Assembly (NCBI GenBank): GCA_019694395.1
Contig: JAIBCC010000038.1
Coordinates: 1 to 50,605, forward strand
Source of the DNA: Pyrinomonadaceae bacterium
Lineage (GTDB): Bacteria > Acidobacteriota > Blastocatellia > Pyrinomonadales > Pyrinomonadaceae
DNA length: 50,605 nt
Reading direction: 5' to 3'
Below are positions 40,514 to 48,870 of this stretch, one piece after another (the first letter of the stretch is position 1; the number at the start of each line of letters is the position of its first letter). Position numbers and translations under genes: made by a program. The notes beneath the pieces are model-generated. The model saw only the letters and a list, made by a program, of their open reading frames with translations. It made no database searches and had not been told where the DNA came from.

Positions 40514-41116
40514 TTAATAAACTACCGCTTCATTTGAATAGGTTGATTCCTCGTTTCCGCGTTTGGCTTTGACACGGTAAGCGCATCGAGTTCCGGGAGT
40601 TTGTCCTTTATGTTCAAAATTTGTTTGTGTGATCGTGTCAACATAAACAAAATTGTTATCATTACCTGTTTTACACTCGATAATAAACATTGTGTTCGGC
40701 TTGTTTCCTGCTCTTTTCCACTTGAGAACATTGCGTCCGTCCTGAAAACCGTCAACCATCAGCTCTTCAGGTCGGGTTGGTGCAGAATAATTGGGTGCTT
40801 TTGAAGGTTCAATTCCTAAAGACTGCTTATCAGCATCCGAAATCCCCTGATTTGCCTTAACAATTGTCGCCAGATATGAAATATCCGGCTCAACATTTTC
40901 ACGGCTCGTCCTTAAAGCTAAAACTGCCGACTTTAATGATTCTTCAAGCCCCTGTCTGTCCAACATTTTTTGGCTGAGAACAGTGGATTTTGACGAAATG
41001 TTTGAAATTTGTTCACTGGTTAGACCATATTTTGTGGGTTCAGCCGAAGCAACCGTCACAAAATTTATTAACCACCCGATTAATTCGGTATCTGTCATAT
41101 TTGAGAATTTTGGCAT
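40514..41116 (-). CDS. Uncharacterised protein with a C-terminal fibronectin-III-like domain
   Basis: 200 residues from the ATG at 41116, which has GGAG at a workable distance; the frame extends upstream but without protein-like sequence. The N-terminal half (about 1-110) is helical and without a signal peptide. The C-terminal part (about 120-198) looks like an FN3 beta-sandwich: GRNVLKWKRAGNKPNTMFII, FVYVDTITQTNFEHKG, RCAYRVKAKRGNEES. The function is not evident. It resembles proteins that carry metal- or protein-binding helical domains, but this is a guess. Confidence 0.72.
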   Translation of the reverse strand: MPKFSNMTDTELIGWLINFVTVASAEPTKYGLTSEQISNISSKSTVLSQKMLDRQGLEESLKSAVLALRTSRENVEPDISYLATIVKANQGISDADKQSLGIEPSKAPNYSAPTRPEELMVDGFQDGRNVLKWKRAGNKPNTMFIIECKTGNDNNFVYVDTITQTNFEHKGQTPGTRCAYRVKAKRGNEESTYSNEAVVY

Positions 41117-41415
41117 TTTATAAAACTCCTTTGATTTTAGATTTTGTCCGGCTGACAAACGGCAGGAAGACAAATTAAGTTGAGAGTTCAAACCAAAATC
41201 GGAGTTTTTTGAACCAAAATAGACGTAAGGGGGGTATCTATCTACAACCAAATTCTTTATTGAGCCGGTTGTCATATTGACACGCCAATATATTTACCAA
41301 AATTTCCTGATTTTGCAAGTGATTTTTGCCTAAAAAACAATACTTTTTCCGATTTTTTTTTATTTTGACGAAAAATTCGGAATTATTGTAAATGCAGAAA
41401 TAATTCTTTTTAGAG

Positions 41416-41667
41416 TTACAGATATATTTTATGGAGAAACAGATTCTTCTTATTTATAGTTATTATCTGACGAGTGGTAAAAAAGGATTTATGAGCGATA
41501 GGTAGCTCCTCCCGAGCGGTAGAACAATATTTTTTATTCGTAGAAAATAGTTCCTTTTGCATAGAAAATAGTTTTCTACGCATAGAAAATAGTTTCTTAC
41601 CTATAGAAAATGATTTCTTATCACTAGAAAATGGTTTCCTACGCATAGAAAATTGTTTCCTATGCAT
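41416..41667 (-). CDS. Possible heptad-repeat small protein encoded by the array
   Basis: The minus-strand frame translates to a seven-residue repeat of the pattern xxRKxFS (MRRKPFS, SDKKSFS, IGKKLFS, MRRKLFS, MQKELFS, TNKKYCS), 83 residues from the first ATG. The frame remains open upstream of that ATG for about 35 more codons, still in heptads (ITPQLQF, ITAQQIK, TFARKLF). No convincing ribosome binding site is seen. It may be translated, or merely be an open frame that a 21-bp repeat permits. Confidence 0.25.
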   Translation of the reverse strand: MHRKQFSMRRKPFSSDKKSFSIGKKLFSMRRKLFSMQKELFSTNKKYCSTAREELPIAHKSFFTTRQIITINKKNLFLHKIYL

Positions 41668-41775
41668 AAAAAATAACTTTCTAGCGAAAGTTTTAATCTG
41701 CTGAGCGGTAATAAATTGCAGCTGAGGGGTAATGTGCAGAATATTTTGCCTAAGAAATTTCTGATTAGCGGTAAT
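41451..41775. repeat. Degenerate 21-bp tandem repeat array, about 15 units
   Basis: The central seven units (about 41542-41688) are close copies of CATAGAAAATAGTTTCCTA plus two bases, in strict 21-bp register. The flanks carry more diverged units of the form CGGTAATAA...CTGAG at the same period (for example 41706, 41727 and, two periods later, 41769). No gene annotation explains it. Period 21 preserves the reading frame and equals two DNA turns. Confidence 0.75.
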
Positions 41776-41812
41776 TTTTTAATAAAACCTGCTCATCAGC
41801 ATAAAATTTCGG

Positions 41813-42349
41813 CTAAATACCATTTGGTTTTTGAGTTTCTGCCTCTCTATACTCGGGCATTGTTGCTATTTTCCAATCATTTTCTTCTTTAATGAAATAG
41901 ATAGTCATAAAACCCAACTTTCCATCTTCTAATTTTGGCTTAAATTGCAAATAAGCGCGATTTTCTTCTATTTTTTCACCAAAAATTTCGGGAAATTCTC
42001 CCGATTCCCCACCCCAAAACTTGAAGTTTTCAGGTTCCTTTCCCTCTTTCTGTTTAAATTCCGCAGAAATCCGGTTAAGTTCTATAAAACCTTTTGAAAA
42101 AGTTAGATAAAGTGCTGCCTCATCCTTGTCGGCTAAAGCCTTCAAACGAGATTTATATGTATCTTTTGGTGAAGCAAGCGAAACTTGGAAGGTTGGTTTG
42201 GCTTTTGGTTTGGAAATATTTGAATCATCTTTCTTTTTGACAAACTGTTTTAACTCATCCTTATCCGTTGATGAGATATTTCCGGCACAACCCGGCAAAG
42301 ATAATGAAATTATTGCAAAAAATGTAATGGCTGTTATTTTGAAATACAT
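41813..42349 (-). CDS. Uncharacterised lipoprotein
   Basis: 178 residues with a lipoprotein signal peptide (SLSLPGC, Cys about 21). After a Lys/Ser-rich linker (to about 55) comes a compact alpha+beta domain: SPKDTYKSRLKALADKDEAAL, then LGFMTIYFIKEENDWKI near the end. The layout resembles small NTF2-like (DUF4878-type) extracellular domains, though this is only a likeness. It is monocistronic, beside the 21-bp array. Confidence 0.75.
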   Translation of the reverse strand: MYFKITAITFFAIISLSLPGCAGNISSTDKDELKQFVKKKDDSNISKPKAKPTFQVSLASPKDTYKSRLKALADKDEAALYLTFSKGFIELNRISAEFKQKEGKEPENFKFWGGESGEFPEIFGEKIEENRAYLQFKPKLEDGKLGFMTIYFIKEENDWKIATMPEYREAETQKPNGI

Positions 42350-42536
42350 TGTTTTTGTGATTTCTCTTCCAAATTTTGAAGAGGTTTAAAACAATTTTAC
42401 AGAAGTAGGAAAAATAAGGTCAATAAGTTTTATTTTTGAGTCAAAAGAAATAATTAACTACGCAAAATTAACCTTAAAAAACTGTAAACAAAAAATTATT
42501 GATTTAGTTTAAAGTTTCTATTTTGGTAAGTTAAAC

Positions 42537-42585
42537 CTTAGTTTTAAGCTGCCTGAAAGCGGAACTAAGAACTTTTCCTTTTTTT
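42537..42585 (+). other. Hairpin with T-run in the 373-bp gap before the S10 gene
   Basis: CTTAGTT (42537-42543) pairs with AACTAAG (42563-42569); the loop contains GCTGCCTGAAAGCGG, and a pyrimidine tract with T7 follows. It could be the terminator of a small RNA, or a leader structure of the downstream peptidase gene. The rest of the gap 42350-42722 is AT-rich, with nothing else that I recognise. Confidence 0.35.
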
Positions 42586-42722
42586 GGGCAAATTATTTTG
42601 CTTAAAAGAAGAATTAAATGGTAAAGAGTTTAATTCCATAAGGTTCTGACTACATTTTTAAACTTAACTCGTGATATTCTTGGTTCGTTCTTTCAATTCC
42701 ATTCCAAATTAAAAACTAAAAT

Positions 42723-44231
42723 ATGATCGCTTCTATCTTTTTATCTGCATTTTTCCTATTGTTTCAGGTTCCAAACGGGTCAGCCGGACAAACTGCCGTA
42801 ACCAGACCTGTTCAAACCGCGCAAACGGATGAAACTCCAATGGTTCAAAAACATTCGGTCACCGTTGGAGGTAAAACTTTGAACTATACAACCACAACCG
42901 GGTATATGCCGATAAAAAATTCCTTCTCAGGAGAAACCGAAGCTCGAATTTTCTTTATTGCTTATACCTTGGATAATTCTCCCGCCGGTCGTCCGTTAAT
43001 GTTTTCTTTCAATGGAGGTCCCGGTTCTGCGTCAGTTTGGCTGCATTTGGGGGCTTTAGGACCAAAAAGGGTGAAAATGAATGATGACGGCACAATGCCG
43101 CCTCCACCTTATCAGTTGGTAGATAATGATCAGACGTGGCTGACCGAAACCGATATGGTTTTTATTGATCCTGTCGGAACAGGTTATAGTCGTGCTGCGA
43201 AACCAGAATTGGCTTCTAAGTTTTTTGGTTTGCAGGGCGACTTGGATTCTGTGGCTGAGTTTATTCGGATGTATCTTGGACGCTATGAACGTTGGCATTC
43301 TCCATTGTTTTTAGTTGGCGAGAGCTACGGAACAACTCGCGCTTCAGGTTTATCTGATACTTTGTTCAATAAAGGTATTGCCCTCAACGGGATTTGTCTG
43401 ATTTCCACGGTGATGAACTTTCAAACCCTGCTTTTTGCTGATGGAAACAACTTGCCGTATCAATTAATCTTCCCATCCTACACGGCAACCGCGTGGTATC
43501 ACAAAAAATTGCCGTCTGATCTACAGAAAAAATCCTTGCGCGAAGTTCTCAAGGAGTCGGAGAACTTTGTCACCAACGAATTAACTGTCGGAATGACAAA
43601 GGGAGATCGAATGTCCGAATCGGAAAGACAAAATTTGTTGGAAAAATTCTCCCGCTACACGGGGTTAAGCAAAACTTTTATCTCAAACAATAAATTCAAG
43701 GTCGAATTAGGTCGTTTTAATAAAGAATTACTCCGCGACCAACAGAAGACAACCGGACGTTTGGACAGCCGTTTTACCGGAATCGACAAAGATGTTGCAA
43801 ATGACTCGACCGAAAACGATCCAAGTATGTCAGCGATTCGTCCGCCCTACACAGCCGGATTTAATGATTACGTTCGCAAAGAATTAGGCTTCAGAACTGA
43901 TCTGGAATACTACATTTTAGGCGGCGGAATCACCTCGCCGTGGAATTTTGGACAAGGAAACAGCTTTGCCAATACCTCAGTTCCCCTCCAAGCCGCGATG
44001 CAAAAGAATCCTTTTATGAAAATCTTCGTCGGTCAGGGGTTTTACGATATGGCAACTCCATATTTTGCGGCTGAATATACCTTTGCCAATATGAATTTGG
44101 ACTCGGAACTACGCAAAAACATTACTTTTGAATATTACGAGGCGGGGCATATGATGTATATCGAAAAAAATTCGCTTAAAAAGCTAAAAGATGATGTGAC
44201 AAAGTTTATTGGAAATAGTTTAAAGAACTAG
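42723..44231 (+). CDS. Secreted S10-family serine carboxypeptidase
   Basis: 502 residues with a signal peptide (to about 22). The alpha/beta-hydrolase catalytic triad is visible: nucleophile Ser201 in GESYG, Asp in GFYDMATPY (about 442), and His in EAGHMMY (about 475). The FNGGPGSASVWLHLGALGP block is the S10 hallmark that binds the substrate C-terminus. It would trim peptides from the C-terminus outside the cytoplasm. It stands alone, followed by an inverted-repeat element. Confidence 0.93.
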   Translation: MIASIFLSAFFLLFQVPNGSAGQTAVTRPVQTAQTDETPMVQKHSVTVGGKTLNYTTTTGYMPIKNSFSGETEARIFFIAYTLDNSPAGRPLMFSFNGGPGSASVWLHLGALGPKRVKMNDDGTMPPPPYQLVDNDQTWLTETDMVFIDPVGTGYSRAAKPELASKFFGLQGDLDSVAEFIRMYLGRYERWHSPLFLVGESYGTTRASGLSDTLFNKGIALNGICLISTVMNFQTLLFADGNNLPYQLIFPSYTATAWYHKKLPSDLQKKSLREVLKESENFVTNELTVGMTKGDRMSESERQNLLEKFSRYTGLSKTFISNNKFKVELGRFNKELLRDQQKTTGRLDSRFTGIDKDVANDSTENDPSMSAIRPPYTAGFNDYVRKELGFRTDLEYYILGGGITSPWNFGQGNSFANTSVPLQAAMQKNPFMKIFVGQGFYDMATPYFAAEYTFANMNLDSELRKNITFEYYEAGHMMYIEKNSLKKLKDDVTKFIGNSLKN

Positions 44232-44240
44232 TGGAAATAA

Positions 44241-44369
44241 ACCCCAGAGACGCGGAGACGCAAAGACCGAAAATTTAGACCTTTTGCACAATAAGTAAGA
44301 TAAGATTTTTGCAAATCCGTCTCATTATTCATAAAAAAAATACTCAGCGTCTCTGCGTCTTTGCGGTTA
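44241..44369. repeat. Inverted repeat of GCAGAGACGC / GCGTCTCTGC type
   Basis: Left arm CCCAGAGACGCGGAGACGCA near 44243-44262; right arm AGCGTCTCTGCGTCTTTGCG near 44346-44365. The arms are about 80 bp apart and imperfectly complementary, and each is itself a tandem of GAGACGC-like words. It lies between convergent genes and could end transcription in both directions. Confidence 0.65.
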
Positions 44370-44374
44370 AAACA

Positions 44375-44986
44375 TTAATCAACAAATAAAAAGCAGATTA
44401 TTGACCCTAAAATCAAGCAACTGCCGCCTAAAATGATGGTGTAAATAGTTTCCCCGTGAAAGAAACGACGGGTTATTGAGTTTAAGAAGATTGCCGCCGT
44501 AATTTGTGGAATTACAACCGCAAAATTAAAGAGTGTCATATTGCGGCTAATCTTTTCTTCCGCCGAATTATCGCCGATAATTTTATAAGGAAGATTTCCA
44601 ATGCTAGACCAAGCCACACCAATCAAGAAAAAAGGAATAAAAACCGCCATAGGCTGAAGGACAAAGTAGATTGAAATCATTCCAATCCCGCCAATTAACA
44701 GCGCAATCGAATGTAATTTTCCGACTGATAGATAATTCAAGAGTTTTGGGATGGAAAAAGCAATCAATGATGCCAAAAGACTATAAAAAGCAAAGGAATA
44801 TGCGACCCATTGCACACCGTCCTCATAAAGTTTGCTCTCGCTGTCTGTTACTTTGAAGATGTATTTGGTAAAAACCGGCACGGAATAGATCCAAAGCGCA
44901 AAAAAACCAAGCCAGGTGAAGAACTGAACAATAAAAAGCGGCAACATCCAACCTTTTTTCTCAATTTCTTGTGCTTCAATCTCCAT
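44375..44986 (-). CDS. C-terminal half of an MFS-type transporter
   Basis: 203 residues with six membrane segments. It begins within sequence that, in full-length sugar/MFS permeases as I know them, starts the second half (LPLFIVQFFTWLGFFALWIY), and continues as VGKLHSIALLIGGIGMISIY and ISRNMTLFNFAVVIPQITAA. A complete transporter would have 12 spans and more than 400 residues. The ATG at 44986 directly abuts the hisIE stop, with AAAGG upstream. It is either a remnant of a deletion fused to the his operon or a half-size transporter. Confidence 0.7.
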   Translation of the reverse strand: MEIEAQEIEKKGWMLPLFIVQFFTWLGFFALWIYSVPVFTKYIFKVTDSESKLYEDGVQWVAYSFAFYSLLASLIAFSIPKLLNYLSVGKLHSIALLIGGIGMISIYFVLQPMAVFIPFFLIGVAWSSIGNLPYKIIGDNSAEEKISRNMTLFNFAVVIPQITAAIFLNSITRRFFHGETIYTIILGGSCLILGSIICFLFVD

Positions 44987-45583
44987 TTATTTTCCGTGCC
45001 TTTCCTTTAAAACTTCTATAACCGACTTTAAATCAATATCTTTTGCCGCCAAAAGAACTAAAAAGTGATAGAGCAGATCAGCCGCTTCGTTTTTGAATAA
45101 ATCTTCGTTATCGTCCTTTGCTTCAATCACCAATTCAACGGCTTCTTCGCCCACTTTTTGAGCGACTTTATTGATGCCTTTTGCTAACAATTTAGATGTA
45201 TAAGATTTTTCCGATGGTTCAAGCTTTCGTAATTGGATTATCTTTTCCAATTTATACAAAAAATCATCCGACTCGTTTATTTCTGCAAAACAAGTGTCCT
45301 CGCCGGTATGACAAACCGCACCATTAGGAATGGCTTTGATCAAAATTGTGTCGTTATCGCAATCAACTGAAAGTTCTTTGAGGTAGAGAAAATTTCCACT
45401 CGTCTCGCCTTTAGTCCAAAGCGTGTTTCTGGAACGCGAATAGAAAGTTACTTTCTTTGTTTCCTGAGTTTTTTGGAGAGATTCTGCATTCATAAAACCT
45501 AACATCAAAACTTTATTGGTTTGATAGTCCTGAATTATCGTTGGAACCAACCCATCAGCATATTTTTCAAAGTTGATAATCAT
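44987..45583 (-). CDS. hisIE: Phosphoribosyl-AMP cyclohydrolase / phosphoribosyl-ATP pyrophosphatase
   Basis: 198-residue fusion for steps 2 and 3 of histidine synthesis. The HisI part (1-105) carries RSRNTLWTKGETSG, the metal motif DCDND and CHTGEDTCF. The HisE part (about 110-198) carries QKVGEEAVELVIEAK and DLLYHFLVLLAAK. Both active sites appear complete. It follows hisF after a 42-bp spacer with a TTTTCGCG repeat and is the last his gene before the MFS fragment. Confidence 0.95.
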   Translation of the reverse strand: MIINFEKYADGLVPTIIQDYQTNKVLMLGFMNAESLQKTQETKKVTFYSRSRNTLWTKGETSGNFLYLKELSVDCDNDTILIKAIPNGAVCHTGEDTCFAEINESDDFLYKLEKIIQLRKLEPSEKSYTSKLLAKGINKVAQKVGEEAVELVIEAKDDNEDLFKNEAADLLYHFLVLLAAKDIDLKSVIEVLKERHGK

Positions 45584-45585
45584 AA

Positions 45586-45618
45586 TTTTTCGCGTCTTTT
45601 CGCGTTTTTTCGCGGGAA
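45586..45618. repeat. TTTTCGCG tandem repeat between hisF and hisIE
   Basis: Three TTTTCGCG words in direct repeat (45587-45594, 45597-45604, 45607-45614), spaced 10 bp apart, then GGGAAAA. The 42-bp hisF-hisIE spacer consists almost wholly of it. Its role is unknown; it is one of several repeat families placed at his gene junctions. Confidence 0.6.
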
Positions 45619-45625
45619 AATATTC

Positions 45626-46381
45626 TTACAAACGAACTTCAACGCCTTTTTCCTTCAAATATTTTTTCAAATCCGCGATTTCAATTTCACGAAAGTGAAA
45701 AATACTCGCCGCTAATCCTGCATCAGCTTTTCCTTTGTCAAAAACTTCGACAAAATGCTCCATTGTTCCCGCTCCACCCGAAGCAATTACCGGAACATTT
45801 ACGTTTTCAGAAACCATTTTCGTCAAATCTATTTCAAAACCGTTCTTTGTTCCGTCTGCATTCATCGAAGTCAGCAAAATTTCTCCCGCGCCAAGCTCAA
45901 CTCCCTGCTTTGCCCAGTCTAAAGCCTTGATTTCAGTCGCTGTCCGCCCGCCATTCAAAAAGACAAACCATTCATTTTCAATGAGTTTGGCATCAATCGC
46001 CAACACAATGCACTGCGAGCCGAAATTTTTTGAGGCATCAGCCAATAAATTTGGATTTTTGACGGCAGAAGTGTTGATTGAAACTTTATCTGCACCGGAA
46101 GCAAGTAAAACTTCGATGTCCTCAACTGAATTTATCCCGCCGCCCACTGTAAATGGGATGTTTATTTCCTTGGCAATCTTCTTGACCAACTCCGAAAGCG
46201 TCTTTCTTTTCTCAACCGTTGCAGTTATATCCAAAAAAACCAGCTCATCCGCACCTTTTTCGCAATACAATTTACCCAATTCCACGGCATCACCGGCATC
46301 CCGTAAGTTGATGAAATTAGTCCCTTTAACAGTTCGTCCGTCTTTTACATCCAGACACGGAATTATTCGTTTAGCTAACAT
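45626..46381 (-). CDS. hisF: Imidazole glycerol phosphate synthase, cyclase subunit
   Basis: 251-residue TIM barrel. RIIPCLDVKDGRTVKG at the start contains the catalytic Asp11, and VLAIDAK the second Asp (about 130). VFLDITAT, VGGGINSVEDIE and ASGGAGTMEHF are the usual phosphate-binding loops. It condenses PRFAR with ammonia from HisH to give IGP and AICAR. The start overlaps the hisA end by 11 bp, so translation is coupled. Confidence 0.97.
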   Translation of the reverse strand: MLAKRIIPCLDVKDGRTVKGTNFINLRDAGDAVELGKLYCEKGADELVFLDITATVEKRKTLSELVKKIAKEINIPFTVGGGINSVEDIEVLLASGADKVSINTSAVKNPNLLADASKNFGSQCIVLAIDAKLIENEWFVFLNGGRTATEIKALDWAKQGVELGAGEILLTSMNADGTKNGFEIDLTKMVSENVNVPVIASGGAGTMEHFVEVFDKGKADAGLAASIFHFREIEIADLKKYLKEKGVEVRL

Positions 46382-47090
46382 TTTTTAGTTCTTTTAAAGT
46401 AATTCTTCCTTCGTAAATGGCTTTGCCGATAATTACTCCCGAACAACCTATTTTTTGCAGTTCATAAACATCCTCAATTTTGCTCACGCCACCGCTGGCA
46501 ATTAGTTTAATTTCGGGTAATTTGGCTAAAATTTCGGCATAAAGTTCGTTGGAACTGCCTTGTAAAACACCGTCTTTGCTAATGTCGGTGCAAAATACTT
46601 GTGAAACACCTTTGGAAACGTAATTTTCCAGAAAAGGGATTATATTTAAATCCGTATCCGTCAGCCATCCATTAATAGCGATTCGCTTTTCACGCACATC
46701 CGCACCAAGCAAAATCTTTTCGCTGCCGAATCTTTCCAGCCATTCAAAGAATTTTTCCGAATCTTTAACTGCAATGCTCCCAATGCTTGCAAATTTAGCC
46801 CCGGCATCAAAGATTGAGTTAATATCTCCATCAGTTTTGATTCCGCCGCCGAAATCTATCCTCAAATTTGTGCCGTTGGCGATCCTTTCCAGCGTTTTTA
46901 AGTTCGTAACTTTGCCATTTTTTGCCCCGTCAAGATCAACTAAATGCAATCTTTTGATTCCGTAGCTTTCAAATTCAAGGGCAACGTCCAAAGGATTCTC
47001 GTTATAAATTTTTTTTTGGGCAAAATCGCCTTGGAAAAGCCGAACGCATTTGCCGTCAATCAAATCAATAGCTGGAATTATTTCAATCAT
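46371..47090 (-). CDS. hisA: ProFAR isomerase
   Basis: 239-residue TIM barrel paralogous to HisF. EIIPAIDLIDGKCVRLFQGD carries the catalytic Asp8; DFGGGIKTDGDI, GADVREKRIAINGW (second Asp region) and LIASGGVSKIEDV are typical. It converts ProFAR to PRFAR. It is separated from hisH by an 89-bp spacer that holds a CACAGAG inverted repeat. Confidence 0.97.
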   Translation of the reverse strand: MIEIIPAIDLIDGKCVRLFQGDFAQKKIYNENPLDVALEFESYGIKRLHLVDLDGAKNGKVTNLKTLERIANGTNLRIDFGGGIKTDGDINSIFDAGAKFASIGSIAVKDSEKFFEWLERFGSEKILLGADVREKRIAINGWLTDTDLNIIPFLENYVSKGVSQVFCTDISKDGVLQGSSNELYAEILAKLPEIKLIASGGVSKIEDVYELQKIGCSGVIIGKAIYEGRITLKELKNVS

Positions 47091-47100
47091 AAATATTTTT

Positions 47101-47183
47101 TTGCCACAGAGAACACAGAGAATAGGAGAAATGATTATTTATAGTTAAAAAACCTCAGTGAACTCCGTGAACTCTGTGGCTAA
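47101..47183. repeat. CACAGAG inverted repeat between hisH and hisA
   Basis: Left arm TTGCCACAGAGAACACAGAG (47101-47120); right arm CTCAGTGAACTCCGTGAACT followed by CTGTGGCTA (ending 47182). As RNA it could fold into a long hairpin. The hisH stop codon TAG (complement of 47180-47182) is part of the element's end, so the element adjoins or supplies the stop. Confidence 0.7.
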
Positions 47184-47764
47184 ATCCTTAAAAAATTCTC
47201 TAAAATTTTTGCGCCAACCTCACCTGATTTTTCGGGATGAAATTGGACAGCATAAAAGTTTTTGTGTTCAACTGCCGCGCTATATTCAATTCCGTAATTA
47301 CAATTGGCAATCGTTTCTTTTCCGTTTTCCACATAAAATCCGTGAACAAAATAAACGTATGAGTCTTCGGAAATTCCGTTAAATAGCTTTCCTTGCAGAT
47401 TTTTTATGTTGTTCCAGCCAATTTGAGGAACTTTTAGGTTATCAGACGTAAATTTGCAAACCTTATAGGGCAAAATATTTAAGCAATTTGTGTCGTTTTC
47501 AAAGGAATATTCGCAAAGAAGCTGCATTCCTAAACAGATTCCCAAAACCGGCTGCTTGAGAGTTTTGATAACTTTATCTAATCCCCTTTCCCGCAAATAA
47601 TTCATGGCAGTTGATGCTTCGCCAACCCCAGGGAAAATAACTTTATCAACCGTTGTTAAAATTTCCGCGTTATCAGACACAGTTGGCTCAATTCCCAACC
47701 GATTCAAAGCATTTTTGACCGACTCAATATTTCCGGCATTATATTTGACGATGGCAATTTTCAT
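47180..47764 (-). CDS. hisH: Imidazole glycerol phosphate synthase, glutaminase subunit
   Basis: 194-residue class I glutamine amidotransferase. Nucleophile Cys in VLGICLGMQLL (about 79), His/Glu in YAVQFHPEKSG (about 175-177), and the oxyanion-strand VIFPGVGEAS are all visible. It supplies ammonia to HisF. The start overlaps the hisB end by four bases. Its stop lies within a repeat element. Confidence 0.96.
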   Translation of the reverse strand: MKIAIVKYNAGNIESVKNALNRLGIEPTVSDNAEILTTVDKVIFPGVGEASTAMNYLRERGLDKVIKTLKQPVLGICLGMQLLCEYSFENDTNCLNILPYKVCKFTSDNLKVPQIGWNNIKNLQGKLFNGISEDSYVYFVHGFYVENGKETIANCNYGIEYSAAVEHKNFYAVQFHPEKSGEVGAKILENFLRI

Positions 47765-48870
47765 AAAACCCCTTTAGTTGACGGCAGTTCGTTGCTCGAA
47801 ATATCGCGTTTGACCGCCATTTTTACCGCTTTAGCAAAAGCTTTGAAAATTCCTTCGATTTTGTGATGTTCGTTTGTTCCTTCAGCCTTGATATTCAAAT
47901 TACACAAGGCTTTATCGGAAAATGATTTAAAGAAATGAAAGAACATTTCTGTCGGCATTTCTCCAATTTTTTCGCGTTTAAAATCCGCTTCCCAAACGAT
48001 CCAGTTTCGCCCGCCAAAATCAATTGCCACTTGCGCCAAACAATCGTCCATCGGCAAAGCAAAACCGTAGCGTTCCATCCCGCGTTTATCCGTGAGCGCG
48101 TGTGAAAACGCTTCGCCAAGCGTGATGGCAACATCTTCTATCGTGTGATGTTCGTCAATATGCAAATCGCCTTTGCAATTTATTTTCAAATCAATTTTGC
48201 CGTGTTTGGCAATTTGCTCAAGCATATGGTCGAAGAAAGAAATTCCTGTAGTGATTTCGGCAACCCCTTTTCCATCAAGATTTAGCTCAACCAAAACATC
48301 TGTTTCCTTAGTTTTGCGGCGATTTGAAATTTTCCTTTCGGGCAGCTTCAAAAATTCATAAATATCGTTCCAATCATTCGCAATAAGTTTGACCGTTTCG
48401 CCCGTTTGATGAATTTCAAAATACGGATTTTTGATAAAAATTGCCTTTGCGCCAAGATTTTTTGCCAACTGAATATCGGTTTCGCGGTCGCCAATGACGA
48501 ACGAATTTGGCAAGTCGTAATTTTCAGAAAGATATTTGGTCAGCATTCCGGTATTCGGCTTGCGAGTCGGTTTATTTTCGTGTCCGAAAGTGCGGTCAAT
48601 ACAAACTTCGGAAAACGTAACCCCCTCACTCTCAAGCGTTTGCAGTATAAAATTTTGCACCGGATGAAAAGTTTCTTCGGGAAAACTAACAGTTCCCAAA
48701 CCGTCCTGATTGGAAACCAACACAAGCTCGTAATCCAACTCAGCGGCAATTTTTGACAAAGCGGAAAAGACAAAAGGCAGAAACTTCAGCTTTGAAAAAC
48801 TGTCAATTTGAAAATCATCCGGCTCGAAAATCAACGTTCCGTCGCGGTCAATGAATAAAACTTTCTTCAT
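47761..48870 (-). CDS. hisB: Histidinol-phosphatase / imidazoleglycerol-phosphate dehydratase
   Basis: 369-residue fusion. HAD-type phosphatase (1-165): FIDRDGTLIFEP with both Asp, VLVSNQDG, and GDRETDIQLAKN. The CxHx(n)CxC zinc loop of the E. coli enzyme is not conserved here (CIDRTFGHENKPTRKPNTG). Dehydratase (about 175-369): DEHHTIEDVAI and EHHKIEGIFKA carry the two metal-binding His clusters. It performs steps 6 and 8 of the pathway. The start overlaps hisC by 23 bp, and the end overlaps hisH by four. Confidence 0.96.
   Translation of the reverse strand: MKKVLFIDRDGTLIFEPDDFQIDSFSKLKFLPFVFSALSKIAAELDYELVLVSNQDGLGTVSFPEETFHPVQNFILQTLESEGVTFSEVCIDRTFGHENKPTRKPNTGMLTKYLSENYDLPNSFVIGDRETDIQLAKNLGAKAIFIKNPYFEIHQTGETVKLIANDWNDIYEFLKLPERKISNRRKTKETDVLVELNLDGKGVAEITTGISFFDHMLEQIAKHGKIDLKINCKGDLHIDEHHTIEDVAITLGEAFSHALTDKRGMERYGFALPMDDCLAQVAIDFGGRNWIVWEADFKREKIGEMPTEMFFHFFKSFSDKALCNLNIKAEGTNEHHKIEGIFKAFAKAVKMAVKRDISSNELPSTKGVL

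Noticed and set aside
41416..41775. CRISPR array as an explanation for the 21-bp repeats
   Set aside because: Units follow each other without unique spacers, the unit is too short, and no cas gene is in the window.
45735..46388. 217-codon open frame on the plus strand opposite hisF
   Set aside because: It mirrors hisF, whose active-site motifs are complete. The translation is Ser/Pro/Phe-rich and without domain character, as expected for the antisense frame of a conserved gene.
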